Source: Streptomyces gilvus (GTDB lineage: Bacteria > Actinomycetota > Actinomycetes > Streptomycetales > Streptomycetaceae). From it: a stretch of 64,000 nucleotides of DNA. The notes under the pieces were generated by a model. It saw nothing but the letters and a program-made list of their open reading frames with translations. It ran no database searches and was not told the DNA's origin. Where the stretch lies: contig NZ_JAKWBE010000001.1 of assembly GCF_022513565.1 (NCBI RefSeq), positions 310,001 to 374,000 of the forward strand, written 5' to 3'. The translations under genes and the position numbers were made by a program. This document shows, piece by piece, positions 1-9,011 of the stretch; within the stretch, counting starts at the first letter, position 1, and each line of letters starts with the position of its first letter.

Positions 1-2493
1 GGGAACGACCGCACCACCCGCACCGAAGGACTCACCACGTACAGACGACGCTTCCGCCGAGCGGTCGCCCTCCTCGGCGGCGCGCTCCTCGCCGGAGCGT
101 CACTCACCCTCACCACACCCCAGGCCGGCGCAGCCGTCGCCGACCCGGCAGCCGCCCCCGCCGCGGCGGAGGACTTCCAGCAGGTCACCCTCGCCAAGGG
201 GGAGGCGGAGGTCGGCGAACCCATGTCGCTCGCCGTCCTGCCCGACCGCTCCGTCCTGCACACCTCACGCGACGGCGAGCTGCGGCTCACGGACGCCGCC
301 GGCAACACCAGGCTGGTCGGCAAGCTCGACGTCTACTCCCACGACGAGGAAGGGCTCCAAGGCGTCGGAGTGGACCCGGACTTCGCGACCAACCGCGCCA
401 TCTACCTCTACTACGCGCCCCCGTTGAACACCCCGGCCGGTGACGCCCCCGAGACGGGCACCGCGGCCGACTTCGCCCCCTTCGACGGCGTCAACCGCCT
501 CTCCCGCTTCGTGCTGAAGGCCGACGGCACCCTCGACACCGCCAGCGAGAAGAAGGTCATCGACATCCCGGCCTCCCGCGGACTGTGCTGCCACGTCGGC
601 GGCGACATCGACTTCGACGCGGCCGGCAACCTGTACCTGTCGACGGGCGACGACACCAACCCCTTCCAGTCGGACGGCTACACGCCCATCGACGAGCGCG
701 CCGACCGCAACCCCGCCTTCGACGCCCAGCGTTCCGCGGGCAACACCAACGATCTGCGCGGCAAGATCCTGCGTATCAAGGTGAACGCCGACGGCTCGTA
801 CTCCATCCCCGACGGCAACCTCTTCGCGCCCGGCACCGACAAGACGCGGCCCGAGATCTACGCGATGGGCTTCCGCAACCCGTTCCGCTTCAGCGTCGAC
901 AAGAAGACGGGCATCGTCTACGTCGGCGACTACGGCCCCGACGCCGGCGCCGCCGACCCGGCCCGCGGCCCGGCCGGCCAGGTCGAGTTCGCGCGCGTCA
1001 CCGGCCCCGGCAACTTCGGCTGGCCGTACTGCACCGGCGCCAACGACGCCTACGTGGACTACGACTTCGCCACGAAGACCTCGGGCAGCTCCTTCGACTG
1101 CCAGGCCCCGAAGAACAACTCCCCGCACAACACCGGCCTCACCGACCTGCCCCCGGCCCAGCCCGCCTGGATCCCCTACAACGGCCCGTCCGTACCGGAG
1201 TTCGGCGACGGCTCCGAGTCCCCGATGGGCGGTCCGGTCTACCACTACGACGCCTCCCTCGACTCGCCCGTCAAGTTCCCCGAGGCATACGACGGGAACT
1301 TCTTCGCCGGTGAGTTCGGCCGCCGCTGGATCAAGCGGATCGTGAGCGACGCCGACGGCACCGTGCAGTCCGTCAACGCCATCCCGTGGACCGGCACCCA
1401 GGTGATGGACATGGCCTTCGGACCCGACGGCGCGCTGTACGTCCTCGACTACGGCACCTCGTGGTTCGGCGGCGACGACAACTCCGGTCTGTACCGCATC
1501 GAGAACGCCACCGACGGCCACTCCCCGGTGGCCCAGGCCGCGGCGAGCAGCACCTCCGGACAGGCCCCGCTGAAGGCGCGGTTCTCCTCCGCGGGTTCGT
1601 CGGACCAGGACGGTGACGCCCTCACCTACAGCTGGGACTTCGGCGACGGAGGCAAGTCGACGGCGGCGAACCCGACGTACAAGTACAAGAAGAACGGCAC
1701 CTACACCGCGACCCTGACGGCGAAGGACCCCAGCGGCCGTACCGGCAGCGCGAGCGTTCAGATCGTCGTCGGCAACACGGCACCGCGGGTGACCGTCGAA
1801 CTCCCGCGTGACGGCCAGCTGTTCAGCTTCGGTGACGCGATCCCGTTCAAGGTGAGGGTCACCGACCCGGAGGACGGAACGGCCGTCGACTGCGCCAAGG
1901 TCAAGGTCACCTTCGTCCTCGGCCATGACACCCACGGCCACCCGATCACCTCGGCGAACGGCTGCACCGGCACCCTCCAGACCACCGCCGACGGCGGCCA
2001 CGACGAGAACGCCAACATCTTCGGGGTCCTGGACGCCGAGTACACCGACAACGGAGGCGGCGGCCAGGCCCCCCTCACCTCCCACGGCCGCAACGTCCTG
2101 CAGCCCCGCCACCGCCAGGCCGAGCACTTCGGCGACAGCTCCGGCGTCACCGTCGTCGCCCGGGACACCGCGCACGGCGGGAAGACGGTCGGGGACATCG
2201 GCAACGGCGACTGGATCTCGTTCACCCCGTACGCCCTGAGCAACGCCACCAAGGTCACGGCACGCGTGGCGTCCGGCGGCGCGGGCGGGCGGCTGGAGAT
2301 CCGCGCGGGTTCGCCGACCGGCACCCTGCTCGGCAAGGCGACCGTGCCCGTGACCGGCGGCTGGGACACCTTCCAGGACGTCAGCGCCGCCCTGTCGCGC
2401 GCACCGAAGAGCTCGACCACGCTGTACCTGGTCTTCAAGGGCGGTTCGGGCGCGCTGTTCGAGGTGGACGACTTCACCTTCACGACGAGCTGA
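1..2493 (+). CDS. Secreted PQQ-type sugar dehydrogenase with PKD and CBM6 domains (5' partial)
   Basis: The frame is open from base 1 with no in-frame start before an ATG at 223, and residues before that ATG look like a secretion signal (an RRRFRR stretch, then a hydrophobic run LLGGALLAGASLTL), so the true start lies upstream of the window. In-window order: signal region about residues 15-45; glucose/sorbosone dehydrogenase beta-propeller about 57-503 (GLCCHVGGDIDFD, MGFRNPFRFSVD and FGPDGALYVLDYG match the family); PKD domain about 510-588 (SWDFGDGG); an Ig-like stretch; and a CBM6-like module about 706-829 (GNGDWISF). It probably oxidises sugars outside the cell and binds polysaccharide. 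It lies 15 nt before the ThuA gene, with a GGGAGGAGG ribosome site between, so the two are likely co-transcribed. Cofactor and substrate are inferred from the family only. Confidence 0.85.
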   Translation, partial: GNDRTTRTEGLTTYRRRFRRAVALLGGALLAGASLTLTTPQAGAAVADPAAAPAAAEDFQQVTLAKGEAEVGEPMSLAVLPDRSVLHTSRDGELRLTDAAGNTRLVGKLDVYSHDEEGLQGVGVDPDFATNRAIYLYYAPPLNTPAGDAPETGTAADFAPFDGVNRLSRFVLKADGTLDTASEKKVIDIPASRGLCCHVGGDIDFDAAGNLYLSTGDDTNPFQSDGYTPIDERADRNPAFDAQRSAGNTNDLRGKILRIKVNADGSYSIPDGNLFAPGTDKTRPEIYAMGFRNPFRFSVDKKTGIVYVGDYGPDAGAADPARGPAGQVEFARVTGPGNFGWPYCTGANDAYVDYDFATKTSGSSFDCQAPKNNSPHNTGLTDLPPAQPAWIPYNGPSVPEFGDGSESPMGGPVYHYDASLDSPVKFPEAYDGNFFAGEFGRRWIKRIVSDADGTVQSVNAIPWTGTQVMDMAFGPDGALYVLDYGTSWFGGDDNSGLYRIENATDGHSPVAQAAASSTSGQAPLKARFSSAGSSDQDGDALTYSWDFGDGGKSTAANPTYKYKKNGTYTATLTAKDPSGRTGSASVQIVVGNTAPRVTVELPRDGQLFSFGDAIPFKVRVTDPEDGTAVDCAKVKVTFVLGHDTHGHPITSANGCTGTLQTTADGGHDENANIFGVLDAEYTDNGGGGQAPLTSHGRNVLQPRHRQAEHFGDSSGVTVVARDTAHGGKTVGDIGNGDWISFTPYALSNATKVTARVASGGAGGRLEIRAGSPTGTLLGKATVPVTGGWDTFQDVSAALSRAPKSSTTLYLVFKGGSGALFEVDDFTFTTS

Positions 2494-2508
2494 GGGGAGG
2501 AGGACGCG

Positions 2509-3849
2509 ATGCGCTCAACAGGCCGCTCATTCAGCGTCGTCGCCGGCGCGGCACTGCTCCTCGGCTGCGTCTGCGGCCCCGCCGCCGCGCACCCCGGGGA
2601 CGCCGGGAAACGGGTACTGGTCTTCTCCAAGACCGCCGGCTTCCGGCACGACTCCATCCCGGCCGGCGTGGAGGCCGTGCGGCAGCTGGGTGCCGACGGC
2701 GGCTTCGCCGTCGACGCGACCGAGGACGCCGGGGCGTTCACCGCCAAGAACCTGCGCCGCTACGACGCGGTCGTGTTCCTGTCGACGACCGGGGACGTGC
2801 TGAACGACGCCCAGCAGAGCGCCTTCGAGCGCTACATCCGGCACGGCGGCGGCTATGTCGGCGTCCACGCCGCCGCCGACACCGAGTACGACTGGGCGTT
2901 CTACGGCGGCCTCGCGGGCGCCTACTTCCAGTCGCATCCGGCGATCCAGCCGGCGAAGGTGACCGTCGAGGACCGCGCTCACCCGGCGACCTCGGGCCTG
3001 CAGGGGACCTGGTCCCGTACCGACGAGTGGTACAACTACCGTTCCAACCCCCGGGACCGGGCCCATGTCCTCGCCTCGCTCGACGAGTCCTCGTACACCG
3101 GCGGCACCATGAACGGCGACCATCCGATCGCCTGGTGCCAGACCTACCAGGGCGGCCGCGCCTTCTACACCGGAGGCGGCCACACCAAGGAGTCGTACGC
3201 CGAACCGGCCTTCCGGCAGCACCTGTCGGGCGGTCTGCGGTGGGCGACCGGCGACGCCCAGGCCGACTGCCGTCCCGAGAACGGCTACCGGCCGCTGCTC
3301 GACGGCACGTCCCTGGACGGCTGGAAGCAGGCGGGCCCCGGCTCCTTCACCCTGGCCGACGACGGGACGCTGACGTCCTCGGGCGGTATGGGCCTGCTCT
3401 GGTACGCCACCTCGGGCTTCACGTCGTACTCCCTGAAGCTCGACTGGAGGACGGCCGGTCCCGACGGGGACGACAACTCCGGTGTGTTCGTGGGCTTTCC
3501 GCCCTCGGACGACCCGTGGTCGGCCGTGAACAACGGCTACGAGATCCAGATCGACGCCACCGACGTGCCCGACAGGACCACCGGGTCCGTCTACGGCTTC
3601 CAGTCCGCCGACCTGAACAAGCGCGACCGCGCGCTGAACCCGCCGGGGGAGTGGAACACGTACGAGATCCGCGTGGAGGGCGAACGGCTCCGCGTCTGGC
3701 TCAACGGCGTGAAGATCAACGATTTCACCAACACCGACCCGGCCCGGAGCCTCGTCGACGGACACATCGGCATCCAGAACCACGGAGCCGACGACCAGGT
3801 GTCCTTCCGCGACATCCGGATCAAGGAACTGCCCGGCAAGGGCGACTGA
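2509..3849 (+). CDS. Secreted ThuA-domain / 3-keto-disaccharide hydrolase (DUF1080) fusion
   Basis: 446 residues. An N-terminal signal peptide (about 1-27, ending PAAAHP) is followed by a ThuA-like glutamine-amidotransferase-fold domain (about 34-246; FSKTAGFRHDSI, GGGYVGVHAAADTEYDW, GGRAFYTGGGHT) and a DUF1080/LamG-like domain (about 258-442; PLLDGTSLDGWK, DDNSGVFVGF, NNGYEIQIDA). DUF1080 proteins are known as 3-keto-disaccharide hydrolases, and ThuA acts in trehalose/3-keto-sugar use. With the sugar dehydrogenase just upstream, this suggests extracellular oxidation of a glycoside followed by hydrolysis of the keto-sugar. A strong ribosome site (GGGAGGAGG) precedes the ATG. A hairpin follows the stop codon. 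Confidence 0.85.
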   Translation: MRSTGRSFSVVAGAALLLGCVCGPAAAHPGDAGKRVLVFSKTAGFRHDSIPAGVEAVRQLGADGGFAVDATEDAGAFTAKNLRRYDAVVFLSTTGDVLNDAQQSAFERYIRHGGGYVGVHAAADTEYDWAFYGGLAGAYFQSHPAIQPAKVTVEDRAHPATSGLQGTWSRTDEWYNYRSNPRDRAHVLASLDESSYTGGTMNGDHPIAWCQTYQGGRAFYTGGGHTKESYAEPAFRQHLSGGLRWATGDAQADCRPENGYRPLLDGTSLDGWKQAGPGSFTLADDGTLTSSGGMGLLWYATSGFTSYSLKLDWRTAGPDGDDNSGVFVGFPPSDDPWSAVNNGYEIQIDATDVPDRTTGSVYGFQSADLNKRDRALNPPGEWNTYEIRVEGERLRVWLNGVKINDFTNTDPARSLVDGHIGIQNHGADDQVSFRDIRIKELPGKGD

Positions 3850-3851
3850 GC

Positions 3852-3889
3852 GGCGGCGGGCGGAGGACGCCGGACCTCCGCCCGCCGCC
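3852..3889 (+). terminator. Strong hairpin after the ThuA-DUF1080 gene
   Basis: A perfect 15-bp GC-rich stem (3852-3866 with 3875-3889) and an 8-nt loop, starting 2 nt after the stop codon. There is no T tract, as is common for Streptomyces terminators. It separates the keto-sugar genes from the Ebo-like operon. Confidence 0.75.
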
Positions 3890-4005
3890 TTCCACCCCGT
3901 CCGGGGAATCGCGGGATCACGCATCCCGTCGCGCGGGATCCGTCGCCCCTGGACCTGCTGATTCATGGCGTATTGCACCCGACGTGTTCGACGAGGAGGC
4001 CGCCC

Positions 4006-5217
4006 ATGTCCGCGTCCCTTTCCGTAGCCCGGCCACGCGTCGGGGTGTGGCTGATCGGGGCCCGTGGCTCCGTCGCCACCACTGTCGTCGCGGGCTGCGC
4101 CGCGCTGACCGCCGGCCTGCGACCGCCGACCGGCCTGCTCACCGAGACCCCCGCGTTCGCGGACACCGGCCTGCCGCCCCTCGCCGCGCTCGTCTTCGGC
4201 GGACACGACACCCAGGACTGCCCCCTGCCCAAACATGCCGAGGCCCTGGCGGCCGGAGGCGTCCTCCCACCCGGCCTCCCCGCTGCCGTCTCGGGTGAAC
4301 TGACCGCCGCCGAGGAGGAGATCAGACCGGGTGGCCCGGTGCCGGGCGACACCCGCACCGAGGAGGAACTGATCGCCGCCTTCACCGCGGACATCCATGA
4401 CTTCGTACGACGGTGCGGGCTGTCCCGGGCCGTGGTGGTGAACGTCGCCTCCACCGAGCCCCCGGCAACCGACCGCGCCCTCCCACCGAGCTCCCTCTAC
4501 GCGGCGGCGGCCCTGCGCGCGGGCTGCCCGTACGTGAACTTCACCCCCTCGACCGGCCTGCACCACCCTTCGCTGGCAGCCGCCGCGGACAGGAGCGGCC
4601 TGCCGTACGCCGGGCGCGACGGCAAGACGGGCCAGACCCTTCTGCGGTCCGTCCTGGGCCCGATGTTCACCCAGCGTGCCCTGTCGGTCCGCGCCTGGTC
4701 CGGCACCAACCTCCTCGGCGGAGGCGACGGCGCGGCACTCGCCGACCCGGCCGCGGCCGCCGCCAAGAACGCCGGCAAGGAGCGGGTCCTGGCCGAGACC
4801 CTCGCGGTGCCCCCCGAGGGCGAGGTCCACATCGACGACGTCCCCGAGCTCGGCGACTGGAAGACCGCTTGGGACCACATCGCCTTCGACGGCTTCCTCG
4901 GCACCCGCATGATCCTCCAGACCATCTGGCAGGGCTGCGACTCGGCGCTGGCCGCGCCCCTGGTGCTCGACCTGGCCCGGCTGACCGCCCGAGCCCACGA
5001 GGCGGGCCTGTCCGGGCCCCTGGGCGAACTGGGCTTCTACTTCAAGGACCCGGTGGGTGACGGACCGGCCGCGCTGGGCGAGCAGTACCCGGCGCTCCTC
5101 GGGTTCGCGGAGCGACTGCGGGCGGCGGACGGGGGAGGCGGCTCCGACGATGAGTCCGCCGCTTCCGATCGGCACGCGGATCACGGTGGTTCGGGTCGGA
5201 CGGGGGAGCGGCGATGA
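4006..5217 (+). CDS. myo-Inositol-1-phosphate synthase family protein of the Ebo-like cluster
   Basis: 403 residues from the ATG at 4006, which has GAGGAGG 6 nt upstream; an in-frame TTG at 3973 has no comparable site. Family marks: N-terminal nucleotide-binding GVWLIGARGSVATT, then GRDGKTGQTLL, SGTNLLGGGDG and DDVPELGDWKTAWDHIAFDG, which match the NAD-binding, lysine-rich active-site and tetramerisation segments of inositol-phosphate synthases. The family cyclises glucose-6-phosphate to inositol-1-phosphate. The divergent sequence and the Ebo-type neighbours suggest a dedicated cyclitol rather than housekeeping inositol. The C-terminal 25 residues are low-complexity. The stop overlaps the ATG of the prenyltransferase gene (ATGA). 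Confidence 0.8.
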   Translation: MSASLSVARPRVGVWLIGARGSVATTVVAGCAALTAGLRPPTGLLTETPAFADTGLPPLAALVFGGHDTQDCPLPKHAEALAAGGVLPPGLPAAVSGELTAAEEEIRPGGPVPGDTRTEEELIAAFTADIHDFVRRCGLSRAVVVNVASTEPPATDRALPPSSLYAAAALRAGCPYVNFTPSTGLHHPSLAAAADRSGLPYAGRDGKTGQTLLRSVLGPMFTQRALSVRAWSGTNLLGGGDGAALADPAAAAAKNAGKERVLAETLAVPPEGEVHIDDVPELGDWKTAWDHIAFDGFLGTRMILQTIWQGCDSALAAPLVLDLARLTARAHEAGLSGPLGELGFYFKDPVGDGPAALGEQYPALLGFAERLRAADGGGGSDDESAASDRHADHGGSGRTGERR

Positions 5218-6338
5218 GCCGACTGCGGGCGTGGGAGTTCGGCCGGTGGACGGGGCGGAGAGCCGGCGAAAGTACCGGCGTCATCGAGCCGAGGCCGGGT
5301 TCCCGGGCGGATGCCGTGCGGGGACGGAGCGGCGGCGGAGCTGCGGGTGCCGTCGAACCGACGCCGGCTCGACGGACGGGTGCCGTGGGTGCCGACCGGC
5401 GTACCGGGGCAGGCCCGACGGCCACTGCCCGATCGGCCGGACGCGCGCCGTCGCCGGACGCGGCGCGCACCGCCTCCCTCGCCGCACACGCCCTCGCCTG
5501 GGCCGAACTGCTGCGGCTCCCCGCCCTGTTCACCGTCCCTGGTGACGCCCTCGCCGGCGCCGCCGCGACCGCCCCGGCCCCGAACGCCCGCACTCTCCTC
5601 GCCATCGGATCCTCCCTCTGCCTCTACGAGGCGGGCATGGCCCTCAACGACTGGTCCGACCGTGAGGAGGACGCGGTGGAGCGCCCCCACCGGCCCCTCC
5701 CCTCGGCCCGCATCCACCCGGCCGCCGCCTTCTCGGCCGCCTGCGCCCTCACCGGAGCCGGCCTCGCGCTCGCCGCCCGTGCGGGCCGCCCCGCTCTGAC
5801 GGTCGCCGCTCCGCTCGCGGCCACGGTCTGGGCGTACGACCTCGGCCTGAAGCGAACCCCGGTCGGCCCGGCCGCCATGGCCGCCGCCCGTGGACTCGAC
5901 CTGCTGCTCGGCGCGGCAGCCACGACCGGCCACCCGCGCAGGGCCCTCCCCTCCGCGGCGCTGCTCGCCACCCACACCCTCGCGGTGACGGCCGTCTCCC
6001 GCCGGGAGACGACAGGCGGCTCACCCCTGACCCCACTGGCCGCCCTCGCCACCACCGGCGTCCTCACCCACCTCCTCACCCGCCGACTCTCCCCGGGAAC
6101 CGCCCTGCGCTCGACGCTCGGCGCGGCCTACGCCCTCACCGCGGCCCGCCCCTACGCCCACGCAGCCCTCAACCCGTCACCCCCGCTCACCCAACGAGCC
6201 GTCGGCAGCGGTGTCCGCGCCACGATTCCGCTCCAGGCCGCACTCGCCGCCCACTCCGGTGCCCGTTCCACCGCGGTGCTGGTGGCGACGCTCGCCCCGC
6301 TCGGCAGGCGGTTCGCGAGGACGGTGAGCATCACATGA
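5214..6338 (+). CDS. UbiA-family prenyltransferase (EboC-like)
   Basis: 374 residues, integral membrane. The first Asp-rich motif is NDWSDREED (Asn145-Asp153), the prenyl-diphosphate/Mg binding site of UbiA enzymes; a second candidate is around Asp209 (AYDLGLKR). The rest consists of Ala/Leu-rich helices consistent with multiple membrane spans. Residues 1-85 are low-complexity and unlike the family, so a later internal start is possible, but the ATGA overlap with the preceding gene favours 5214. EboC of cyanobacterial and proteobacterial ebo operons is also UbiA-like. It probably attaches a polyprenyl group to a product of the neighbouring enzymes; the acceptor is unknown. I recall an NCBI family named after SCO3242 for such proteins, which I have not checked. 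Confidence 0.8.
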   Translation: MSRLRAWEFGRWTGRRAGESTGVIEPRPGSRADAVRGRSGGGAAGAVEPTPARRTGAVGADRRTGAGPTATARSAGRAPSPDAARTASLAAHALAWAELLRLPALFTVPGDALAGAAATAPAPNARTLLAIGSSLCLYEAGMALNDWSDREEDAVERPHRPLPSARIHPAAAFSAACALTGAGLALAARAGRPALTVAAPLAATVWAYDLGLKRTPVGPAAMAAARGLDLLLGAAATTGHPRRALPSAALLATHTLAVTAVSRRETTGGSPLTPLAALATTGVLTHLLTRRLSPGTALRSTLGAAYALTAARPYAHAALNPSPPLTQRAVGSGVRATIPLQAALAAHSGARSTAVLVATLAPLGRRFARTVSIT

Positions 6339-7300
6339 CCACGGAGAAGACGCACCGGCCCAACGGGATGCCGACTTGGGGGTCGACCGGCCCCCTTCGT
6401 TTCGGCTACGGCACCAACGGCCTCACCGACCTCCGGCTCGACGAGGCCCTCGCCCTCCTCGCCGACCTCGGCTACGACGGCGTCGGACTCACCCTCGACC
6501 ACATGCACCTCGACCCCCTCGCCTCCGACCTCGCCTCCCGAACACGCCGAGTCGCCCGACGCCTCGACGCCCTCGGCCTGGACGTCACCGTCGAGACCGG
6601 CGCCCGCTACGTACTCGACCCGCGCCGCAAGCACGGCCCCTCCCTGCTGGACCCCGACCCCGACGACCGGGCCCGGCGGGTCGGGCTACTGATCCGCGCC
6701 GTCCAGGTCGCCGCCGACCTCGGCGCACACGCCGTGCACTGCTTCAGCGGGATCATGCCGGCCGGCACGGACCCGGACACGGCGTGGAAACGTCTGGCCG
6801 AGTCACTGACCCCCGTCCTGGAGGCCGCCGCCGGCGCGGGCATTCCCCTCGCTGTCGAACCGGAACCGGGCCACCTCCTCGCCGCCCTCGCCGACTTCCA
6901 CCACCTCCGCCGCATCCTCGGCGACCCCGGACACCTCGGTCTGACGCTCGACATCGGCCACTGCCAGTGCCTCGAACCCCTCTCTCCCGCCGACTGCGTA
7001 CGCGCCGCCGGTCCCTGGCTCCGGCACGTCCAGATCGAGGACATGCGCCGTGGCGTCCATGAGCACCTCCCGTTCGGAGAGGGCGAGATCGACTTCCCGC
7101 CCGTCCTCGCTGCCCTCGCCGCCACCGGCTACCAGGGCCTGACCGCCGTCGAACTGCCCCGCCACTCCCACGCGGGCCCCCACTTCGCCGCACACTCCCT
7201 CCCATTCCTCCGGCGCGCGGCGACGAAAGCCGCTCAGTCGCCCGACGCCGCACCCCACGGCGATCCCTCCGCCGCCCCCGAAGGGAGCAGCACCCCATGA
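6335..7300 (+). CDS. Sugar-phosphate isomerase/epimerase-like TIM barrel of the Ebo-like cluster
   Basis: 321 residues, overlapping both neighbours by ATGA. It is an AP-endonuclease-2-like TIM barrel: LRFGYGTNGLTDLRLDEAL at the first strand, AVEPEPGH (about residue 175), LTLDIGHCQC (about 205) and AVELPRHSH near the end supply the usual Glu/Asp/His metal ligands. Family members isomerise or epimerise sugars and cyclitols such as inosose. The C-terminal 30 residues are a low-complexity tail. It probably acts on the product of the adjacent inositol-phosphate-synthase-like enzyme; the exact substrate cannot be read from the sequence. Confidence 0.75.
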   Translation: MTTEKTHRPNGMPTWGSTGPLRFGYGTNGLTDLRLDEALALLADLGYDGVGLTLDHMHLDPLASDLASRTRRVARRLDALGLDVTVETGARYVLDPRRKHGPSLLDPDPDDRARRVGLLIRAVQVAADLGAHAVHCFSGIMPAGTDPDTAWKRLAESLTPVLEAAAGAGIPLAVEPEPGHLLAALADFHHLRRILGDPGHLGLTLDIGHCQCLEPLSPADCVRAAGPWLRHVQIEDMRRGVHEHLPFGEGEIDFPPVLAALAATGYQGLTAVELPRHSHAGPHFAAHSLPFLRRAATKAAQSPDAAPHGDPSAAPEGSSTP

Positions 7301-8160
7301 CGCATCGGCACACCACGCGGAACACTTCGCGGGCGGCCCACACGGAGACAGACCGGGACGCGCAGTCGCAGCTCGACCCCGGGAACAGCACTCCGGCCCG
7401 CGCGGGAGCAGGCCGGAAGGGCTTCGGCGGCCCCGACCGCGCGTCCACCTCACCCTCTGGCGACACAGCCCCGGCCACCCTGACTCCTCCATCCGCCCTC
7501 ACCCCTCCGTCCGCCTTGTACCGCCACCTCGTCGCCCGCCTCGGTGAGTCCGCCCGCGCCTGGCTCGAACAGGCCCTCACCGAGGCCGCCGCCCAGCCCG
7601 GCATCCACGGACCGATCTCCACGTGGGAGCTGCGCATCGCCGAGGCCGGTCGGCGCTGCGGACCCGAGCACGCCGACGCCGCCCGTGTGCTGATCCTGCA
7701 CGCCGCCCGCGCCGGCGCCGACGCGCTCAGCCGGGTCTATTTCCAGGGCACCGCCGCCGAACGCCGCGCCGTCCTGCACGCCCTGCCCCATCTGGTCGCC
7801 GGCCCCGAGGCCGTTCCGCTCGTCGAGGACGCCCTGCGCACCAACGACACCCGCCTCCTGGCCGCCGCCGTCGGCCCGTACGCCGCCCGGCACCTCAGCC
7901 CGCATCTCTGGCGCCACGCCGTTCTGAAGTGCCTGTTCACCGGGGTCGCCGTGGACGAGGTCACCGACCTGGACCGGCGTGCCCGCGGGGACGGCGAACT
8001 CGCCCGCATGCTCGCCGACCACGCCGCCGAACGCACCGCCGCGGGTCGTGCCGTGCCCCAAGACCTGTACCGCGTCCTGACCCTGAGCGACCCCACGGCC
8101 ACCCCACCCGCGCCGGCTGCCGAACCCGGCGTGCGCGGCGGCGACGGCAAGGAGTCCTGA
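7297..8160 (+). CDS. EboA-domain protein
   Basis: 287 residues. About 75 N-terminal residues are Pro/Thr/Ser/Ala-rich and probably disordered. The conserved part resembles EboA: YRHLVARLGESARAWLEQAL, VYFQGTAAERRAVLHALPHL, DTRLLAAAVGPYAARHL and LWRHAVLKCLFTGVAVDEV. No enzymatic motif is visible. EboA is a helical protein of unknown biochemical role found only in ebo-type operons, which were linked to export of the scytonemin monomer in cyanobacteria. It overlaps the preceding gene by ATGA and shares one base (TGATG) with the next, so it belongs to a tightly coupled operon. Confidence 0.75.
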   Translation: MTHRHTTRNTSRAAHTETDRDAQSQLDPGNSTPARAGAGRKGFGGPDRASTSPSGDTAPATLTPPSALTPPSALYRHLVARLGESARAWLEQALTEAAAQPGIHGPISTWELRIAEAGRRCGPEHADAARVLILHAARAGADALSRVYFQGTAAERRAVLHALPHLVAGPEAVPLVEDALRTNDTRLLAAAVGPYAARHLSPHLWRHAVLKCLFTGVAVDEVTDLDRRARGDGELARMLADHAAERTAAGRAVPQDLYRVLTLSDPTATPPAPAAEPGVRGGDGKES

Positions 8161-9008
8161 TGCGTATCTTCGACCCTCACATCCACATGACCTCCCGCAC
8201 CACCGACGACTACGCCGCCATGCACGCCGCCGGCGTCCGCGCCGTCGTCGAACCCTCCTTCTGGCTCGGCCAGCCCCGCACCTCTCCCGCCACCTTCTTC
8301 GACTACTTCGACTCCCTCCTGGGCTGGGAACCCTTCCGTGCCGCCCAGTACGGCATCGCCCACCACTGCACCCTCGCCCTCAACCCCAAGGAGGCCAACG
8401 ACCCCCGCTGCGCGCCCGTCCTCGACGAACTGCCCCGCTATCTCGTCAAGGACCAGGTCGTCGCCGTCGGCGAGATCGGCTACGACTCGATGACCGCGGC
8501 CGAGGACACCGCGCTCGCCGCCCAGCTCCAGCTCGCCGCCGACCACGGCCTGCCCGCGCTGGTGCACACCCCGCACCGCGACAAGCTCGCCGGACTGCGC
8601 CGCACCCTCGACGTCGTCCACGAGTCCGCGCTGTCCCCGGACCGCGTCCTGGTCGACCATCTCAACGAGACCACCGTCAAGGAGGCCAAGGACAGCGGCT
8701 GCTGGCTGGGCTTCTCCGTCTATCCCGACACCAAGATGGACGAGGCGCGCATGGTCGCGATCCTGCGGGCCTACGGCCCCGAGCAGGTGCTCGTGAACTC
8801 GGCCGCCGACTGGGGCAGGAGCGATCCCCTCAAGACCCGCAGGGTGGCCGACCTGATGCTGGCCGAAGGGTTCGGCGAGGACGAGGTCGACCGGGTCCTG
8901 TGGCAGAACCCCGTCGCCTTCTACGGACTCAGCGGCCGCCTGAACCTGGACGTCCCGGGCACGGACGCCACCCACGAGGGCAACTCCATCCTCCGTGGCG
9001 GGGCGTGA
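8160..9008 (+). CDS. TatD-family metal-dependent hydrolase (EboB-like)
   Basis: 282 residues; the ATG at 8160 shares its A with the stop codon of the EboA gene. The metal-binding signature DPHIHM (Asp5, His7, His9) is followed by AVGEIGYDS, LPALVHTPHRD, LVDHLNE and SAADWGRSDP, the ordered Glu/His/His/Asp ligands of amidohydrolase-fold TatD enzymes. Ebo operons carry such a hydrolase as EboB. The reaction is unknown; hydrolysis of a phosphorylated or amide intermediate is possible. An EboE-type protein follows after 3 nt. Confidence 0.8.
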   Translation: MRIFDPHIHMTSRTTDDYAAMHAAGVRAVVEPSFWLGQPRTSPATFFDYFDSLLGWEPFRAAQYGIAHHCTLALNPKEANDPRCAPVLDELPRYLVKDQVVAVGEIGYDSMTAAEDTALAAQLQLAADHGLPALVHTPHRDKLAGLRRTLDVVHESALSPDRVLVDHLNETTVKEAKDSGCWLGFSVYPDTKMDEARMVAILRAYGPEQVLVNSAADWGRSDPLKTRRVADLMLAEGFGEDEVDRVLWQNPVAFYGLSGRLNLDVPGTDATHEGNSILRGGA

Positions 9009-9011
9009 GCC

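Noticed and set aside
2527..5184. 885-codon minus-strand open frame opposite the ThuA and inositol-phosphate-synthase-like genes
   Set aside because: Arg/Gly/Val-rich shadow translation crossing two genes and a terminator.
5214..5480. Separate small gene before the UbiA domain
   Set aside because: The low-complexity stretch is in frame with the prenyltransferase and has no internal stop; an N-terminal extension or later start explains it better.
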